Shown in pieces: positions 52,390 through 61,864 of a stretch of 64,000 nucleotides of DNA. The notes under the pieces are model-generated. The model saw nothing but the letters and a program-made list of their open reading frames with translations. It made no database searches and was not told the origin of the DNA. Each line of letters opens with the position of its first letter. Position 1 is the stretch's first letter. A program made the translations under genes and the position numbers. Origin of the DNA: Paludibacteraceae bacterium. GTDB taxonomy: Bacteria; Bacteroidota; Bacteroidia; Bacteroidales; Paludibacteraceae. The stretch is taken from positions 124,001 to 188,000 of the forward strand of contig JAEEMG010000073.1 in assembly GCA_016283095.1 (NCBI GenBank), read 5' to 3'.

Positions 52390-53721
52390 ATGGAAAAATA
52401 TATGAAAGATTTTAATGATATAAAGATTGCTGTTGCTGGAACTGGTTATGTAGGATTGTCAATTGCGACATTGTTGGCTCAAAAACATCAGGTTACAGCT
52501 GTTGATGTGATTCCTGAAAAGGTAGAAAAGATAAATAATCGAATCTCACCCATTCAGGACGAATACATCGAGAAATATTTTGCTGAAAAGAAACTTAATC
52601 TGACAGCAACTCTTGATGGTGCGTCAGCTTATAAGGATGCTGATTTTATAGTCATCGCCGCTCCTACAAATTATGATCCTGTCAAGAATTTCTTCGACAC
52701 TCATCATATTGAGGATGTGATTGATCTTATCCTGAGTGTAAATCCAGATGCAGTGATGGTGATCAAGTCTACAATACCTGTGGGTTATACACGTAATCTG
52801 TACGTTAAGTATGCGGCAAAGGGAGTGAAGAAGTTCAACCTTCTGTTCTCTCCTGAGTTCTTGCGTGAGTCGAAGGCATTGGAGGATAATCTATGGCCAT
52901 CACGTATCATTGTAGGCTATCCAAAACTTATCCAAAGTGCGGAGTTTGAGGAAGAAAACAAGGCGATTCTAAAAGTGGCTGACGTGGATTTCCTAAAGAA
53001 AGCTGCGGAAACATTTGCAAAACTACTTCAGGAGGGAGCTATCAAAGAGAATATTGATACTCTTTTCATGGGTATGAAAGAGGCTGAGGCTGTAAAGCTT
53101 TTCGCTAATACATATCTTGCTCTTCGTGTCAGCTATTTCAATGAGCTTGATACATATGCCGAGGTGAAAGGACTTGATTCGCAGGCTATTATAAATGGAA
53201 TAGGACTTGATCCTCGTATCGGCACTCACTACAACAATCCTTCATTCGGATATGGTGGCTACTGTTTGCCTAAGGATACAAAGCAGCTTCTTGCCAACTA
53301 TGCTGACGTTCCACAGAATATGATGTCTGCAATTGTGGAAAGTAACCGTACACGCAAGGATTATATTGCTGATGCGGTATTGAAGATGGCAGGCTATTAT
53401 GGAGAGAACGGACAGTGGGACGCAAGCAAGGAACATCAGTGTGTGATAGGTGTTTATCGTCTGACTATGAAGTCTAACTCAGACAATTTCCGTCAATCTG
53501 CCATCCAGGGAATCATGAAACGTATCAAGGCAAAAGGAGCTGAGATAATTATATATGAGCCTACGTTGTCTGACGGAGAGAGTTTCTTTGGATCTAAGGT
53601 TGTCAATAATCTTGATGAATTCAAGAAGCAAAGTCAGGCGATTATCGCCAATCGTTATGACAGCTGTCTTGACGATGTGAAAGAGAAGGTTTATACCAGA
53701 GATATCTTTAGAAGAGACTAA
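52390..53721 (+). CDS. ugd: UDP-glucose 6-dehydrogenase
   Basis: A 443-residue enzyme that oxidises UDP-glucose to UDP-glucuronate in two NAD+ steps. The NAD+ loop is [19 protein letters not shown], the sugar site PVGYTRNL and FSPEFLRES, with the catalytic Cys in [16 protein letters not shown] and the C-terminal [17 protein letters not shown] domain. It starts at 52390, right behind the stop of the epimerase (52402 is also possible). Together they give UDP-glucuronate and UDP-galacturonate, so the polysaccharide is probably acidic. Confidence 0.95.
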   Translation: MEKYMKDFNDIKIAVAGTGYVGLSIATLLAQKHQVTAVDVIPEKVEKINNRISPIQDEYIEKYFAEKKLNLTATLDGASAYKDADFIVIAAPTNYDPVKNFFDTHHIEDVIDLILSVNPDAVMVIKSTIPVGYTRNLYVKYAAKGVKKFNLLFSPEFLRESKALEDNLWPSRIIVGYPKLIQSAEFEEENKAILKVADVDFLKKAAETFAKLLQEGAIKENIDTLFMGMKEAEAVKLFANTYLALRVSYFNELDTYAEVKGLDSQAIINGIGLDPRIGTHYNNPSFGYGGYCLPKDTKQLLANYADVPQNMMSAIVESNRTRKDYIADAVLKMAGYYGENGQWDASKEHQCVIGVYRLTMKSNSDNFRQSAIQGIMKRIKAKGAEIIIYEPTLSDGESFFGSKVVNNLDEFKKQSQAIIANRYDSCLDDVKEKVYTRDIFRRD

Positions 53722-53788
53722 GTTCTTTAGATGGGATAACCGTTGTCTTCAATTAGTGTTTTGACTTAGGATATATTACCTTGTTATG

Positions 53789-53863
53789 TTTCTGATATTC
53801 TATATCTTTCGGGCTAGAATAATTTAGACGTTAATCTAGGTAACATGGATGGAATATCAGAAA
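53789..53863. repeat. 12-bp inverted repeat around 51 bases
   Basis: TTTCTGATATTC (53789-53800) and GAATATCAGAAA (53852-53863) are exact inverted copies in the 176-base gap before the deacetylase. A near -7 element (TATCTTTC, 53803-53810) lies inside. It could form a hairpin or mark a recombination site. Confidence 0.5.
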
Positions 53864-53897
53864 TGTTTCAAATTTATATAAATTAGATTTATTAGAG

Positions 53898-54785
53898 ATG
53901 AGAAAACTAATAGCAAAGATCCTTTATTTTCTGTTTTATAAGAAGATAGAAAAATGTTCGCTAAGACAAGATGCTATATTGTCGATATACGGTCATGACC
54001 AGCAAAAAGAGCCTTTTGAGAAGCTGGTGGCGTGGCTTGTCAGTCACGGGTATGTCTTTATCACTCCTGAAAAAGTATATTCTTTAATTTCGGGGGAAGA
54101 GCCTTTGAATAAAAAATATGTATGGCTGAGTTTCGATGACGGATGGAAGAGTGGCTACGACAATGTGCTGCCTGTCCTTGAGAAGTATCGCATTCCTGCG
54201 ACTTTTTTTATCGCAACAAAAGGAATAGAGGATGGTTATTATTGGTATTCGAGAGCGTTCCAAAACCGTGAGTCTGATTTATATAATGAAGTTGACGACC
54301 TTTGGAAAATGCCTAATGGGGAAAGAGCCAAAATTATAGATATGCTTCCTGCATATAAAGGCCCACGAATCACAATGAATGAGGCTGAGCTTCAGAAGAT
54401 GAAAATGAGCGGATGGGCAAATTTTGGTAATCATACCCATGACCATGTGATGAGCGACAAGTGTTCTAAGCAGGAGCTGTCTGCAGAAATCGAGAAGTGT
54501 TCTCAAATAATGAAGGATATAACAGAGGATGATTGTTCCTTCATCTATTCCTATCCTAATGGAAATCTGGATGAGAACACTGTTGAAGTCATAAAGGAAA
54601 AAGGGTTCAAACTTGCTGCCACTGTTAAAATCGGATGGATAAATCCAGGAGACAATCCTTTTGACTTGCATCGTAACGAGTTTAATAATGGTTGTCTTGA
54701 AGAGAATTTGATGCAGATCTACGGGTTGTGGACGCCATTTTTCAATCGTATAAAGCGATTGTTAGGAGTTAGAAATCGTAAATGA
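53898..54785 (+). CDS. NodB-type polysaccharide deacetylase
   Basis: A 295-residue protein with the NodB motifs: VWLSFDDGWKSGYDNVLPVL (catalytic Asp-Asp) and IPATFFIATKGI, NHTHDHVMSD (metal His-x3-His) and IYSYPNGNLDENTVEVIKEK. It removes N- or O-acetyl groups from a sugar; no secretion signal or membrane helix is evident apart from a short hydrophobic N-terminus. It follows the dehydrogenase after a gap with an inverted repeat and may be separately transcribed. Confidence 0.9.
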   Translation: MRKLIAKILYFLFYKKIEKCSLRQDAILSIYGHDQQKEPFEKLVAWLVSHGYVFITPEKVYSLISGEEPLNKKYVWLSFDDGWKSGYDNVLPVLEKYRIPATFFIATKGIEDGYYWYSRAFQNRESDLYNEVDDLWKMPNGERAKIIDMLPAYKGPRITMNEAELQKMKMSGWANFGNHTHDHVMSDKCSKQELSAEIEKCSQIMKDITEDDCSFIYSYPNGNLDENTVEVIKEKGFKLAATVKIGWINPGDNPFDLHRNEFNNGCLEENLMQIYGLWTPFFNRIKRLLGVRNRK

Positions 54786-54844
54786 TTTATGTCATTGGAA
54801 GTTTTTGGCCTTTTAATGAAAAGGATTACGACAAAAACTACTAA
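54782..54844 (+). pseudogene. 20-codon fragment beginning in the deacetylase stop (possible broken gene)
   Basis: An ATG overlapping the deacetylase stop (ATGA, as in coupled genes) opens MIYVIGSFWPFNEKDYDKNY and then stops. The start looks like a transferase N-terminus, which suggests that a former gene was truncated here. It may also be chance. Confidence 0.3.
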
Positions 54845-55125
54845 TAGGACGATATCCCGACGTCGATGCTCTAAGACAATTGCCAAATTTCATTGCCCGA
54901 TATTCCATCGGAAATAATGCAATGCCTAAACATTTGCATTTGGGTTATAGATAATCGGATAACCAGCCTGTATTTTTTATGCTGGTGACAAGAATTTGCA
55001 GATAAAAACATGCTGTGAAAATAATCTGTAATACCAGTCAAAGAAAGTTACAAACCGTTCACAATGCGTGAATGCGCAAATAAATATTAGGAATTTATAC
55101 AATAAGTAAAAATAGATGGGTTATT
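54845..55125. other. Intergenic region, possible gene debris
   Basis: About 280 bases without a sound gene. One frame from about 54847 reads YPDVDALRQLPNFIARYSIG with a stop at about 54952; it looks protein-like but has no start and I do not recognise it. CCAGC/GCTGG arms near 54962-54985 make a small hairpin. No promoter was found. Confidence 0.35.
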
Positions 55126-56166
55126 ATGAAATATAAAGTTTCAATAATAGGATATCTGGCCAAACAAAAACCACTCTTTGATGGACAAACTGTAAAGACA
55201 AAGCAGTTGGCAAGTGTACTTCATGATCAGCTTCCCGACAATGAAATCGGAGAATTGGATATGCAGGGGATGCGAAAGTCTCCCGTCTCTTTTTTCTGGA
55301 ATTATTTTAAACTTTGCAGAAACAGTGAGAATGTGATAATCCTTCCTGCTCATGGCGCATTGTTGCTATTCCCATTGCTTTGTCTGTTGTTCCGAGGAAA
55401 GAAGACCAAGCTTGTCTATGATGTGATTGGAGGATGGCTTTCAAACTATATTGAGAAATATTCTTATTTGAAACCTATATTGAAGAGATTCGATCAAATT
55501 TGGGTTGAGACGACGGTGATGAAGAAAGCGTTGGAAGAGAAAGGATTCAAGAATCTCACTATTGTGCCGAATTTCAAGAATCTATCCATTCTAAAGGAAG
55601 AAGAGCTGAATATGAATATTTCTTCGCCTATTCGCCTTTGTATTTTTTCACGAATAATGGAGATGAAAGGTATAGACGACGCTGTGAATTCTGTGATTGA
55701 AACGACAGACAAAGAATCAAACTATTTTTCTTTGGATATATATGGCCAGATAGATCCGTCTTACACAGAACATTTTACAGAGCTACAGAAGAATTTTCCT
55801 GAAAACATCCGTTATTGTGGATGTGTGGATGCGACAAAGAGTACGGAAGTATTACGTGAATACGATGCTCTTCTGTTCCCTACAAAATTCCCAACAGAAG
55901 GTTTGCCAGGCACATTGATCGACGCATATTCCGCAGGTTTGCCTGTGATATCAGCGAAATGGAACAGCTTTTTGGATTTTGTCGAAGATGGAAAGACAGG
56001 TATCGGTTACACACAGTGTGACTACGATGAGTTGGTGAAGACTTTGCGCGGCATAAAGGAGAATCCGTCGATCTTGACAGGCATGAAGGTTAATTGTCTG
56101 AAAAAGGCAAAAGAATATTCGGCAGAAACAGTCGGCAAACATATTTCATTATTACTCAATCTATAG
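55126..56166 (+). CDS. Family 4-type glycosyltransferase
   Basis: A 346-residue protein of GT-B fold. LYDVIGGW-like and LVYDVIGGWLSNYIE segments occupy the acceptor lobe and the donor lobe has CIFSRIMEMKGIDDAVNSV, LLFPTKFPTEGLPGTLIDAY and SAGLPVISA, the GT4 phosphate-binding set. It transfers a sugar in the cytoplasm during repeat assembly. It stands between the deacetylase and the CotH-like gene, on the same strand. Confidence 0.9.
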   Translation: MKYKVSIIGYLAKQKPLFDGQTVKTKQLASVLHDQLPDNEIGELDMQGMRKSPVSFFWNYFKLCRNSENVIILPAHGALLLFPLLCLLFRGKKTKLVYDVIGGWLSNYIEKYSYLKPILKRFDQIWVETTVMKKALEEKGFKNLTIVPNFKNLSILKEEELNMNISSPIRLCIFSRIMEMKGIDDAVNSVIETTDKESNYFSLDIYGQIDPSYTEHFTELQKNFPENIRYCGCVDATKSTEVLREYDALLFPTKFPTEGLPGTLIDAYSAGLPVISAKWNSFLDFVEDGKTGIGYTQCDYDELVKTLRGIKENPSILTGMKVNCLKKAKEYSAETVGKHISLLLNL

Positions 56167-56262
56167 GAAGCATAAAGAATACTGTGTCATTGATGCTTAT
56201 GTTTTGGTCGAAAGTGTCTAAAATATCGGATACAACTTTGTCATACATTTGTAAAAAAGTTG

Positions 56263-56270
56263 TAAGTTTG
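56263..56270 (+). promoter_or_regulatory. Bacteroidetes -7 promoter element of the CotH-like gene
   Basis: TAAGTTTG matches TAnnTTTG, 20 bases before the start at 56291; TTTG at 56237-56240 may be the -33 element. Confidence 0.55.
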
Positions 56271-56290
56271 CAAATTAAAAACGCGAATTT

Positions 56291-59200
56291 ATGACTAGAA
56301 AGGGTATTGCTTTTAATATATTGTTGTGTGGTGTATCATGTTTTTTTAGTGCGAATGCAGAAGTCCGCATTACGGAAATCATGACTAACAACGTGTCTAC
56401 TGTTCTCAGCGACAAGTATAATTATGATGGTTATGTCGAATTCTTCAATGATGGAGGAAGTGTTGACCTTAAAGGATGGACAGTGACTAACATCAAGGAG
56501 GGCAAGTTGAATTGGAGTGTCAAATTAGACTCCTCGCATGTGTTGCCTTCCGGATATTCTCTTATGTTTTTTGGCAAGACAGAGACAAGCAGCCAATCAG
56601 CATCACGATTCCAGAGTAACTATGTGGGTAGAGTGGGAAACAAGTTGTCTACTGATGAAGGCTCGATAACTTTCGAGAAAGATGGAAAGAAGATTGAGTT
56701 TGTATATCCCGGTCAGTATCCTCACATTTCTTATTGTCAGGATGGCTTTATGGTGCCTACTCCAGGAAAAGAGAACGATAAATTGATCACTACAATATCT
56801 AATCGCGTCGAGACACCTTCTTTCAAATCCGGCACTCCAGGATTGTATGAGGAGGGATTGAAGGTAGAGTTGGAGTGTGCTACAGAAGGAGCGAAGATCT
56901 ATTATACTTTGAATGGGGATGTCCCAACTCCAGAAAGTGGAAATACTTATTCCGGAGCCATTAGCATAGACAAGACAACATCGTTGCGAGCAAGAGCATA
57001 CAAAGACGGAATGCTTTTCAGTGAAATGTTGACGGGAAGCTATATCCTTCCAGACAAGTATCACAGCGCTTGCAAGAATGATGGCAAAAAACTACCTGTC
57101 GTTTCTATTTCAGCCAACGTCAAGGATATCTTTGATGACATGATAGGTATTTATGTTGTTGGTAAAAACGGAATCGAAAACTCATGTACTCCCGTCGCCA
57201 ACTATAATCAGGATTGGATGCGTTCCGCCAACTTTGAATATATCCTTGACGGAAAGGTCGTTGATTGTCAGGAGGTGGAAATCGGAGTGTATGGAGGATG
57301 TACAAGAATTCATGTGGGCAAGAGTTTGAAAATCAAGGCTAACAAACGTTCTGGAAAGAACAAAATGAACTATAATTCGTTTTTTGCTAGTCGTTCATAT
57401 AAAAAATATAAAAGCCTTGCTTTGCGTAACGGAGGTAATGGATACTCTTACGTGCAACCACGTTGGAGGGATATGTATATCCAGAGCCTTGCCGACGGTA
57501 TGAATGTCGACAAGCAGGCGGCTCAACCAGTGTCGTTCTACCTTAACGGAGAGTATTATGGAATGATGATTCTTACTGAGAGAACAGACGAGGATTTCGT
57601 CTACCATAATTATGGACTCGATGAGGAAGAGATAGATATGCTTACCGGTAACGGAAGCTACGTGTGTGAGACTGGAACCAAGGAGGCTTACGACAATATG
57701 ATCAATTATGTGAGCAAGAATTATGATGCCGCTGATTTCTACGATAAACTCAACACTCACATGGATATCGACGAGTTTGTTGACTATCAGATTATCCAGC
57801 AGTATGTTGGTAACACCGATTGGGTGACAAACAATATAAAATTGTGGAGAAAACATGATGGAGGAAGATTCCGTTGGATCCTGTACGATACAGACTTCGG
57901 TTTGTCTCCAAGAGCATCAGCAGTCGACACTTGTATGCTTGATTTCACTACAAAGCCAATCAAGACACAGTCTTCTAAACCGTTGATCCTAATGCAGTCG
58001 TGTATGAAGAATGAGGATTTCCGTTGGAAATTCCTTGACCAGTATCTCGACAGAATAGAAAATCAGTTTACTGATGAAAGAATCGACACAAATCTTGATT
58101 CTATCTTTAGCATGACAGATTATGAGATGTGTGCGACTATCAAACACACTGATCTGTTGGATTGTCCAGGAAATTTTGACAAATACCACGAAGAGATTGA
58201 GACTATGCGTTCTTTTGCAAAGGAAAGAAAGAAATACGTAGTTGAGCAATTGAAGAAAGAGTTCGGATTAGGTGATGATCTTGTAAGTGTCAAAATTAGA
58301 GCGGTTTTCCCAAGCGGAGAAAATCCTGAATTCAAATTCCTTCTTAATAAGAGAGAGTTTAGTGGCGCAAAATACAACACATCACGTTACTCAAATGAAC
58401 GTGTAAAGGTTGAGCCTATCATACCTTATGGTTATAAACTTTTGAGGTGGGAGATCAACAATGAAATGGTGAGCAATGACAATGGAAGCAAATACTTGGA
58501 AAACTATCTCACTACGGTTGCTAAGTCGGAGGAGTTGAAAGTAAGCATCTATTTCGAGCATGATAAGGATAGCAAGCTTCCTGAAAATCTATACTTGAAT
58601 GAGATTTGTTCATCAAACCAGTCTACGTTGGATGAAAACGGAGAGGCTTCAGACTGGATCGAGCTTTACAATGGAAGCGATAAAGACGTTGATATTGCTG
58701 GAATGACAATAGAAAACCAGACGAAAGCGGTAAAATGCACTATTCCTTCTGGTGATACTGTTATGGTTCCTGCTTATGGTTACAGACTATTGTGGGCCGA
58801 CAAGACACCGGATCTTGGACCACTGCATCTGAATTTCAAGTTGAGTGCGGCTGTGCCAGAAGTCATTATTCTTCGTAAATATTATCTTGACAGTGACGTA
58901 GAGTTGAGCAGAATAACTTCTACTCCTCAGGAAGCGGATGAATCATACGGAAGAGATTCAGATGGCTCGTCTTCAATGACAAAATTCGCAAAATGTACGG
59001 ATGATGATGGAAATGAGATAATCACATCCACTCCTTTGGCTGCGAATGGAAGCATCAAATGTCCTGGTGCAAGTGTGGTGGAATCAAAGACAGTAAAAGA
59101 TGCAAAGAAGGTGTTCGCAAACGGAAAGGAGATCTGTGTGCAGAATGCTAAGGATAGCGACGTGCGTGTGTACTCGATATTGGGTAATGTCGTTGCAAGC

Positions 59201-59299
59201 AAAAAAGCGGATTCAAATATGTTTAATATAACTATACCAGTTGCTGGAGTATATTTAGTGAAAATAGACGCAGAATGTTGGAAGGTAGTTATTGAATAA
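56291..59299 (+). CDS. Secreted CotH-kinase-family protein with lamin-tail domains
   Basis: A 1002-residue exported protein (signal peptide GIAFNILLCGVSCFFSANA). Order: lamin-tail domain (about 25-110, VRITEIMTNNVSTVLSDKY), a chitobiase C-terminal-like Fn3 domain (172-250, KIYYTLNGDVPTPESG), the CotH kinase-like domain (266-620, LPVVSISANVKDIF; RWILYDTDFGLSP near 528), a second lamin-tail domain (762-860, LYLNEICSSNQSTLDENGEA) and a C-terminal type IX-style sorting tail (VRVYSILGNVVASKK). CotH phosphorylates spore-coat proteins in Bacillus; here it would act at the surface. It is 36 bases upstream of the Wzc-like gene. Confidence 0.88.
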   Translation: MTRKGIAFNILLCGVSCFFSANAEVRITEIMTNNVSTVLSDKYNYDGYVEFFNDGGSVDLKGWTVTNIKEGKLNWSVKLDSSHVLPSGYSLMFFGKTETSSQSASRFQSNYVGRVGNKLSTDEGSITFEKDGKKIEFVYPGQYPHISYCQDGFMVPTPGKENDKLITTISNRVETPSFKSGTPGLYEEGLKVELECATEGAKIYYTLNGDVPTPESGNTYSGAISIDKTTSLRARAYKDGMLFSEMLTGSYILPDKYHSACKNDGKKLPVVSISANVKDIFDDMIGIYVVGKNGIENSCTPVANYNQDWMRSANFEYILDGKVVDCQEVEIGVYGGCTRIHVGKSLKIKANKRSGKNKMNYNSFFASRSYKKYKSLALRNGGNGYSYVQPRWRDMYIQSLADGMNVDKQAAQPVSFYLNGEYYGMMILTERTDEDFVYHNYGLDEEEIDMLTGNGSYVCETGTKEAYDNMINYVSKNYDAADFYDKLNTHMDIDEFVDYQIIQQYVGNTDWVTNNIKLWRKHDGGRFRWILYDTDFGLSPRASAVDTCMLDFTTKPIKTQSSKPLILMQSCMKNEDFRWKFLDQYLDRIENQFTDERIDTNLDSIFSMTDYEMCATIKHTDLLDCPGNFDKYHEEIETMRSFAKERKKYVVEQLKKEFGLGDDLVSVKIRAVFPSGENPEFKFLLNKREFSGAKYNTSRYSNERVKVEPIIPYGYKLLRWEINNEMVSNDNGSKYLENYLTTVAKSEELKVSIYFEHDKDSKLPENLYLNEICSSNQSTLDENGEASDWIELYNGSDKDVDIAGMTIENQTKAVKCTIPSGDTVMVPAYGYRLLWADKTPDLGPLHLNFKLSAAVPEVIILRKYYLDSDVELSRITSTPQEADESYGRDSDGSSSMTKFAKCTDDDGNEIITSTPLAANGSIKCPGASVVESKTVKDAKKVFANGKEICVQNAKDSDVRVYSILGNVVASKKADSNMFNITIPVAGVYLVKIDAECWKVVIE

Positions 59300-59335
59300 C
59301 ATAAAAAATAAAATAAACCAACAAACATATAAACG

Positions 59336-61699
59336 ATGGCAACCTCATCAAAAAAGAGTAAATTTGACAAACTGAAAAAATTTGCGTTACAATGTTTAAG
59401 AAGATGGCCTCTTTTTGGAGCCTCTCTATTATTAAGCATGTGTTTTGCGATCTACCATGTGTATACTGCGCAACCGCAATATACAAGAGAGACGCAGTTG
59501 TTGATCAAAGAGGAGTCGAAGAACAATAAGGTGTCTGTGTCGGATTTGACGGAGGATCTGGGTACTTTCTCTGGAAACACAAACGTCAACAACGAGCTTT
59601 CGAGAATTCAGAGTTCGACTCTGATAAAAAATGTGGTGAAGAAGCTGCATCTCGATATGGAATACAAAAGAATGTATTCTTTTGGAAAGAAAAGAGTCAT
59701 CTATGGAGCTGAGAATCCTGTGAACATTGAGATTTTGGGGTTGGATGAAAATGAGGTTTGTGATTTTGATATCACTTTGGATTCTACAGCAATGATCGCA
59801 TATGCGAGAAAGGATATGAGTAATGTTGAGTCGTCGTCGAACGACTCCACTCAAGCCAAGCATAACGATGCAAATAAGCCTAAATTCACAATCACAAATC
59901 TAAAATATGCCGGTAAAGAGATTGAAGACTCTTTGTCTGGAACTTTGGAGACTTCTATGATTTTGTATAAGAAGCTTAGAGTGCTTGTGACATACAATAG
60001 TGAATACAAGAACTATGGCAAGGATCGTTCTGAAAACAGTTTCCCGGAGAATATCCATGTGTCTAGATTCGGAGTGGTGAAGGGAGTTGAGTATTTCAAG
60101 CAAAAACTTCAAGTCAGTCTTATCGATAAGAAATCAAGTATCCTGAATTTGAGTTATAGTGATGCTGATGCCAAAAGAGCAGAAGACGCTCTTATCGCTT
60201 TGATTGAGGCATATAATGAAAACCTTCTTGAGGGAAAGAACAAGGTTGCACTCAGCACCAGCCAATTCATCAATGACCGTTTGTCGTTGATCGAGCGTGA
60301 GCTAGGTAATGTGGATGAAAACATCAGTACATACAAGAGTAAGAATCTTACTCCGGATGTAGATGAGGTTGCAAGACTTCACTTGGATAAGGCTAGTCAG
60401 GCACAAGATAAGGTGTCTGAACTTGATGCCCAGTTGGCAATGCTTGAATACATCAGAGATTTCATTGCTAACAACCATGAGAAGCAGTTCTTGCCAGCTG
60501 TGACTAATATTACAAATTCAGTTATTGAAAAGAGCATCGAGGAATACAATGCACTCCTTTTGAAACGTAATGACCTTGTATCAAACAGTAGTGTAAAGAA
60601 TCCTATGGTGGTAAGCTACGACAAGAACTTGGCAGACATGGAAAGATCCATTCTTGTCAGCATTGACAGCCAGATAGACGCTATCGACAGCCAGATTATA
60701 AATTTGAGAAAGACAGAGGCATCTAGTAAAGCTAAGATCGCAAGTAGCCCGACTCAGACTAAGTATTTGCTTGGTGTAGAGCGTCAGCAAAAAGTAAAGG
60801 AGACTTTGTATCTGTTCTTGCTTCAGAAACGTGAGGAGAATGAGTTGAGCCAGGCCTACAGTGCCTACAACAACCAGATCATCGCGCAACCAAACGGTAA
60901 ACTAGAGCCGACCAGCCCTATCAAGAGAAATATCTTTGTAGTAGCATTCCTTCTTGGACTATTGATCCCAGCTGGATTAATATTCGTTTGGGAGTCAATC
61001 AAGGGTAAGATAGACAAGTTGGAAGACTTGGCAGATCTTCCAGTTCAGCTTTTGGGAGAATTGCCATACAGAGAGGATAAAATCGTTGTCGGCTCAGAGA
61101 AACAGAATGATGAGAATAAAGCATTCAGAAATTTAAGAACCAATCTTGAATCAAGCTCTGAGGAAGAGGTGAAGTCTGTGATGCTTACGGACCTGCATGC
61201 TAAAAGTGGTAAAAGCTACGTTGCCGCTAACTTGGCAAAAGTGTTTGCTTTGAAGCAGAAAAGAGTAGCGTTGATTAACTTTGACAAAGACGACAAGATA
61301 TTCAAATCCCTTCTTGAGAAGAATGAGCCTGGCGTTTATGACTTCTTGTCGGAAAAAGATGCGTCTTGGCAGGGTTATATCCATCAAAGCAAATATAATG
61401 AGTATCTATTCGTTATGCCTGCGGGAAGTGAACCGTCAAATCCTTCCGACTTGCTTAACGAAAACAAACTGCAGTCGTTGTTTGCCTTTGTCAAATCTGG
61501 ATTCGACATGGTTATCGTGAATTGTCCGACATCAGTGGATGAGTCGGCTACGGTATTGATCGGAAAACTTGTGGATAAATCAATCTTCGTGTTTAACACA
61601 GAAACATCTAATGTAAAAACAGTCTCTCTTCTAAATAACTTTATTGAAGAAGAAAAATACAAAGATGTCTCTGTCATTTTGAATCACAAGGAAGTCTAA
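59336..61699 (+). CDS. Wzc/GumC-like chain-length protein with a degenerate kinase half
   Basis: A 787-residue protein. It begins with a membrane helix (WPLFGASLLLSMCFAIYHVY) and a Wzz domain, has a long periplasmic coiled coil (about residues 270-480) and a second helix (IFVVAFLLGLLIPAGLIFVW), followed by the C-terminal BY-kinase-like domain. In that domain Walker A is reduced to AKSGKSYVAANLAK (GKS at 625-627, without the usual leading Gly), the Walker A' Asp is Asn (ALINFDKDD), and the Walker B Asp is Asn (MVIVNCPTS). The Tyr-rich tail is missing. The polymer-length and export role should remain, while ATP hydrolysis is doubtful. Confidence 0.88.
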   Translation: MATSSKKSKFDKLKKFALQCLRRWPLFGASLLLSMCFAIYHVYTAQPQYTRETQLLIKEESKNNKVSVSDLTEDLGTFSGNTNVNNELSRIQSSTLIKNVVKKLHLDMEYKRMYSFGKKRVIYGAENPVNIEILGLDENEVCDFDITLDSTAMIAYARKDMSNVESSSNDSTQAKHNDANKPKFTITNLKYAGKEIEDSLSGTLETSMILYKKLRVLVTYNSEYKNYGKDRSENSFPENIHVSRFGVVKGVEYFKQKLQVSLIDKKSSILNLSYSDADAKRAEDALIALIEAYNENLLEGKNKVALSTSQFINDRLSLIERELGNVDENISTYKSKNLTPDVDEVARLHLDKASQAQDKVSELDAQLAMLEYIRDFIANNHEKQFLPAVTNITNSVIEKSIEEYNALLLKRNDLVSNSSVKNPMVVSYDKNLADMERSILVSIDSQIDAIDSQIINLRKTEASSKAKIASSPTQTKYLLGVERQQKVKETLYLFLLQKREENELSQAYSAYNNQIIAQPNGKLEPTSPIKRNIFVVAFLLGLLIPAGLIFVWESIKGKIDKLEDLADLPVQLLGELPYREDKIVVGSEKQNDENKAFRNLRTNLESSSEEEVKSVMLTDLHAKSGKSYVAANLAKVFALKQKRVALINFDKDDKIFKSLLEKNEPGVYDFLSEKDASWQGYIHQSKYNEYLFVMPAGSEPSNPSDLLNENKLQSLFAFVKSGFDMVIVNCPTSVDESATVLIGKLVDKSIFVFNTETSNVKTVSLLNNFIEEEKYKDVSVILNHKEV

Positions 61700-61772
61700 A
61701 CACACACTTTAAGATATCAGCGTATCTTTATGCCAAACTGAATTCGGTAAAAAGATCGGTTTTGACGAGATA

Positions 61773-61811
61773 AAAAACATCCAGCCGTAATTTCCACGGC
61801 TGGATGTTTTT
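61773..61811. terminator. Bidirectional terminator after the polysaccharide run
   Basis: AAAAACATCCAGCCGT (61773-61788) and its exact complement (61796-61811) enclose seven bases. A-tract and T-tract at the ends make it work for both the plus-strand run and the minus-strand CAP gene. Confidence 0.85.
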
Positions 61812-61864
61812 GTTTTCTTCTATGCCTTAAAAGTGGCAAAATCCGCATTCGCAGGATGACTTTG

